Source: Magnetococcales bacterium (lineage in GTDB: Bacteria; Pseudomonadota; Magnetococcia; Magnetococcales; JADFYX01). From it: a stretch of 7,505 nt of DNA. The translations under genes were made by a program, and so were the position numbers. A model generated the notes under the pieces. It was given only the letters and a program-made list of their open reading frames with translations. It was not told where the DNA came from and made no database searches. Positions 5,184 through 7,505 of this stretch are shown here, piece after piece. Every line of letters begins with the position of its first letter. Within the stretch, counting starts at the first letter, position 1. The stretch lies in the NCBI GenBank assembly GCA_015232795.1, contig JADFYX010000109.1:1-7505 (forward strand). The letters run 5' to 3'.

Positions 5184-7442
5184 TTACCCAATAGTCTGTT
5201 TAATCTCTTCTACCGTGTAAGCTTCAATTATATCACCAGCCTTAAGATCACTATATTTATCTAGACTGATTCCACACTCCATACCCTCGCGAACATCTTT
5301 AACATCATCTTTAAAACGTCGCAATGCTGAGATGTGACCATCATAGATGACAACATCATCTCGGAAAACTCGCATCTGGGATTTACTGGCCATGTGACCA
5401 TCTGTGACCATACAACCAGCAACATTACCAACCTTGGTGATACGGAACACCTCACGTACTACAGCATGACCCAACTGTATTTCACGCTCTTTCGGGTTAA
5501 GCTGACCTTCCATAGCCTTGGTAATATCGTCAATCAGATCATAGATTACCGTATAGAAGCTTAAAGAAATTTTCTCTCGTTTAGCCAACTCACGGGCTTT
5601 GGCATCGGCACGCACGTTAAAGCCAAGAACCAATGCTCCTGAGGCCAGAGACAACATGACATCTGATTCGTTGATGCCACCAACTCCGGTATGGATAACT
5701 TTAACCCTAATCTCATCATGCTTGATCTTCATCAACGCATCAGATACTGCCTCAACAGAACCACGAACATCACCTTTGATAACAACATTAACCTCGGCAA
5801 GTTCACCATCTTGAATCTGGGTAAAGATATCATCCATGCTGGAAGGTGCTGTTTTAGCCCGCTCTTTCTCTTTTAAGGTGCGCTGTCTAAAGCTGGCAAT
5901 TTCACGGGCGCGACGCTCGTCCGGTACGGTGATCAACTCATCACCCGCTGCCGGAACACCGGATAGTCCGATAATTTCGATAGGAGTAGAGGGTCCAGCC
6001 TCCATAACAGACTCACCCCGGTCGTTGATCAGGTTACGAATTTTACCCCACTCCAGACCAACCACAAAAATATCACCAACCCGCAACATACCACTTTGTA
6101 CCAAACAGGTAGCAACAGAACCACGTCCTCTGTCCAGCTTGGCCTCAACAATGGCTCCACGAGCTGTTTTATTGGTATTAACCTGTAGGTTCAACATCTC
6201 TGCCTGGAGCAGCAACATCTCTTCTAGCTCGGTAATACCCTCTCCAGTCTTGGCGGAAAGCTTACAAAAAATTGTCTCGCCACCCCACTCTTCCGGGACA
6301 AGTTCATACTCACTTAGCTGCTGCATAACCCGATCTGGGTTAGCTGCCGGAACATCCATTTTGTTTACCGCAACAACAATAGGTACACCAGCCGCTTTTG
6401 AATGATGGATAGCCTCAATTGTTTGTGGCATTACACCGTCATCGGCTGCAACTACCAAAATAACAATATCGGTCATCTTGGCCCCACGGGAACGCATTGC
6501 CGTAAATGCTGCATGTCCGGGAGTATCAATGAAAGTGATGGCAGCACCGTTGGCCAACTTAACCTGATAAGCACCGATATGTTGGGTAATTCCGCCAAAT
6601 TCACGGGAAGTAACATCGGTTCTGCGAATAGCATCGAGAAGTGAGGTTTTACCATGGTCGACGTGACCCATGACTGTGATAACAGGAGAGCGTACGGTCA
6701 ACTGCTCCTCAGTGTCCACTGCCTCGGCTAGTTCAGCATCAATGGTGGCAGCCTCAGAAACTATTTTAGGCTTATGGCCTAACTCTTCAACCATCAAAAC
6801 AGCGGTATCTTGATCCAATACCTCGTTGATAGTCACCATCATACCCTGTGAAAAGAGAAGTTTGATAACCTCTGATGCTTTAACCGCCATCCGGCTAGAT
6901 AACTCACCAACGGTAATCACCTCAGGAATAATAACTTCACGTACCACTGGTACTATCGGTGCTGCTGGAACCTCTGGCTGTCTCCTTCCCCGAGAAGACT
7001 TACCACCACGACGTTTACTTTGAGGTGCCTGATTAGTTGTGTCGGCATCTTTGTTAACTGCGTTTTTGCCTTTGCGTTTTACTCTTGTTTTAAGGGTCTT
7101 GCGGGGTTGCCCCTCATCACCTTGGGAGGCAGCCTTTGCCTCTAAAACCTTTTTCTGCTCCCTTAACTCTTCTAACTGGGAGAGACGTTTGGCAACCAGA
7201 GCTTCTGTCTTACTCCGAGCTACCTCTTCACGCTGGGATTTGCTCAGTTTTTTCTTGGGTTTTTTACTTGCAGCAATTTCCTTTTCTTTCTTGGCAACTG
7301 CGGCAGCTTCTACTGCTTTTTCTGCGGCAGCAGCTTCGACTACCTCAACCGCCTCAGGGGCTTCAACAACCTCTTGGATTGCCTCTTCTTGAACATCATC
7401 AGCAGTAGCTGGTACTTCAACACTCTCTTCTGCTACAGCTCT
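5184..7442 (-). CDS. infB: translation initiation factor IF-2, 5' part missing
   Basis: IF2 is the GTPase that places initiator fMet-tRNA on the 30S subunit and promotes subunit joining. About 752 residues are visible. The N-terminal part (about 7440-6960) is the usual low-complexity Ala/Glu/Val then Lys/Arg-rich linker. The conserved IF2-N helix (VITVGELSSRMAVKASEVIKLL) follows at about 6920-6850. The G domain has G1 GHVDHGKT (6668-6645), G2 GGITQHIGAY, G3 DTPGH (6527-6513), G4 NKMD (6365-6354) and G5 SAKTG (6257-6243). The remaining beta-barrel and C-terminal fMet-tRNA-binding domains end normally in ECGISLDKYSDLKAGDIIEAY. There is no ATG, GTG or TTG in frame between 6948 and the in-frame stop at 7467-7469. 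The GTG at 6947 is internal. The real start is therefore missing, and the frame is broken at the junction near 7430-7446. Confidence 0.97.
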   Translation of the reverse strand, partial: RAVAEESVEVPATADDVQEEAIQEVVEAPEAVEVVEAAAAEKAVEAAAVAKKEKEIAASKKPKKKLSKSQREEVARSKTEALVAKRLSQLEELREQKKVLEAKAASQGDEGQPRKTLKTRVKRKGKNAVNKDADTTNQAPQSKRRGGKSSRGRRQPEVPAAPIVPVVREVIIPEVITVGELSSRMAVKASEVIKLLFSQGMMVTINEVLDQDTAVLMVEELGHKPKIVSEAATIDAELAEAVDTEEQLTVRSPVITVMGHVDHGKTSLLDAIRRTDVTSREFGGITQHIGAYQVKLANGAAITFIDTPGHAAFTAMRSRGAKMTDIVILVVAADDGVMPQTIEAIHHSKAAGVPIVVAVNKMDVPAANPDRVMQQLSEYELVPEEWGGETIFCKLSAKTGEGITELEEMLLLQAEMLNLQVNTNKTARGAIVEAKLDRGRGSVATCLVQSGMLRVGDIFVVGLEWGKIRNLINDRGESVMEAGPSTPIEIIGLSGVPAAGDELITVPDERRAREIASFRQRTLKEKERAKTAPSSMDDIFTQIQDGELAEVNVVIKGDVRGSVEAVSDALMKIKHDEIRVKVIHTGVGGINESDVMLSLASGALVLGFNVRADAKARELAKREKISLSFYTVIYDLIDDITKAMEGQLNPKEREIQLGHAVVREVFRITKVGNVAGCMVTDGHMASKSQMRVFRDDVVIYDGHISALRRFKDDVKDVREGMECGISLDKYSDLKAGDIIEAYTVEEIKQTIG

Positions 7443-7446
7443 CAGG
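7430..7446. other. inverted junction between infB and a nusA fragment
   Basis: Left of this point the minus strand encodes the infB linker. Right of it the plus strand encodes a NusA C-terminal repeat, while the infB frame meets a stop at 7467-7469. Two genes that are normally head-to-tail (nusA then infB) thus meet in opposite orientation with coding sequence lost from both. The exact breakpoint cannot be fixed, because bases such as ctcaggc read sensibly in both frames. A fold-back chimera is more likely than a true inversion. Confidence 0.8.
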
Positions 7447-7505
7447 CTTAAACGATGATGTGGCTTTTATGCTGGCTGAAAAAGGTGTTATAAACCTTGA
7501 TGATC
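7442..7505 (+). CDS. nusA: NusA C-terminal repeat fragment (partial, cut at the window end)
   Basis: The plus-strand frame from 7442 reads SGLNDDVAFMLAEKGVINL followed by DD and runs off the window. It matches the C-terminal acidic repeat of NusA. As I recall it, the E. coli NusA repeat has the same pattern: Gly, a hydrophobic residue, Asp, then LAFKLAARGV and LEDLA. NusA modulates pausing, termination and antitermination by RNA polymerase. Only 21 residues are visible, so this rests on pattern recall and not on a search. The orientation is opposite to the neighbouring infB, which is abnormal for this operon. The fragment probably reached this place through a chimeric join. It lacks its start and its end here. 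Confidence 0.75.

Noticed and set aside
5836..6405. A 189-codon open frame on the plus strand, opposite infB.
   Set aside because: It is antisense to the conserved IF2 G domain and following domains, has Ser/Arg/Pro-rich composition typical of a reverse-frame shadow, and shows no motif.
6945..6947. GTG as the infB start codon.
   Set aside because: The frame stays open with a typical IF2 linker for about 165 more codons upstream, so this GTG is an internal valine. An internal IF2 isoform start, as in E. coli, is not excluded, but no ribosome binding site supports it.
7039..7392. A Ser/Ala/Leu-rich plus-strand frame with membrane-like segments.
   Set aside because: It is the reverse of the Ala/Glu/Lys-rich IF2 linker, which automatically yields Ser/Ala/Phe/Leu strings.
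1..7505. CRISPR arrays, tRNA or rRNA genes, insertion sequences and attachment sites.
   Set aside because: I found no repeat-spacer series, cloverleaf-like element, transposase or terminal repeats on either strand.

Overview
The window is part of the conserved bacterial nusA-infB translation/RNA-processing operon, and almost all of it lies on the minus strand. In transcription order (right to left) it carries infB (5' part missing), a DUF503/YlxP-like gene, rbfA, truB, rpsO and pnp. The DUF503 gene between infB and rbfA, the strongly Gram-negative-looking proteins and the moderately AT-rich codon use suggest a deltaproteobacterium (Desulfobacterota), possibly a Desulfobulbales relative. This is inference from gene order and protein style; no rRNA or marker search was possible.

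Layout from left to right. Bases 1-200 contain no convincing gene but hold a nested inverted repeat. Bases 201-800 (+) encode an unrecognised, probably exported protein of 199 residues. A perfect 14-bp-stem terminator with U-runs on both sides (881-932) separates it from the convergent pnp (958-3036, -). The pnp leader holds a long imperfect hairpin (3067-3128). The rpsO terminator (3131-3187) sits directly before that hairpin. rpsO (3196-3465) has a strong ribosome binding site and a structured leader. truB, rbfA, DUF503 and infB follow with very short spacers or overlaps.

The genes act together in making and maintaining the translation machinery. IF2 starts translation. RbfA matures the 30S subunit. 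TruB makes Psi55 in tRNA. S15 nucleates the 16S central domain. PNPase degrades and processes RNA. The rpsO and pnp leaders both look structured, as expected for genes that are autoregulated in other bacteria.

The most notable anomaly is at the right edge. The infB reading frame runs upstream without any start codon and then, at about 7430-7446, the sequence changes to a fragment that encodes, on the PLUS strand, a typical NusA C-terminal repeat. nusA normally lies upstream of infB in the same direction, so this is an inverted junction. It most likely reflects a fold-back (amplification or assembly) chimera at a contig end rather than biology. I found no convincing new defence, mobile or CRISPR system here. 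The real leads are the leader RNA structures, a short motif shared by the rpsO and pnp leaders, and the unknown exported protein.
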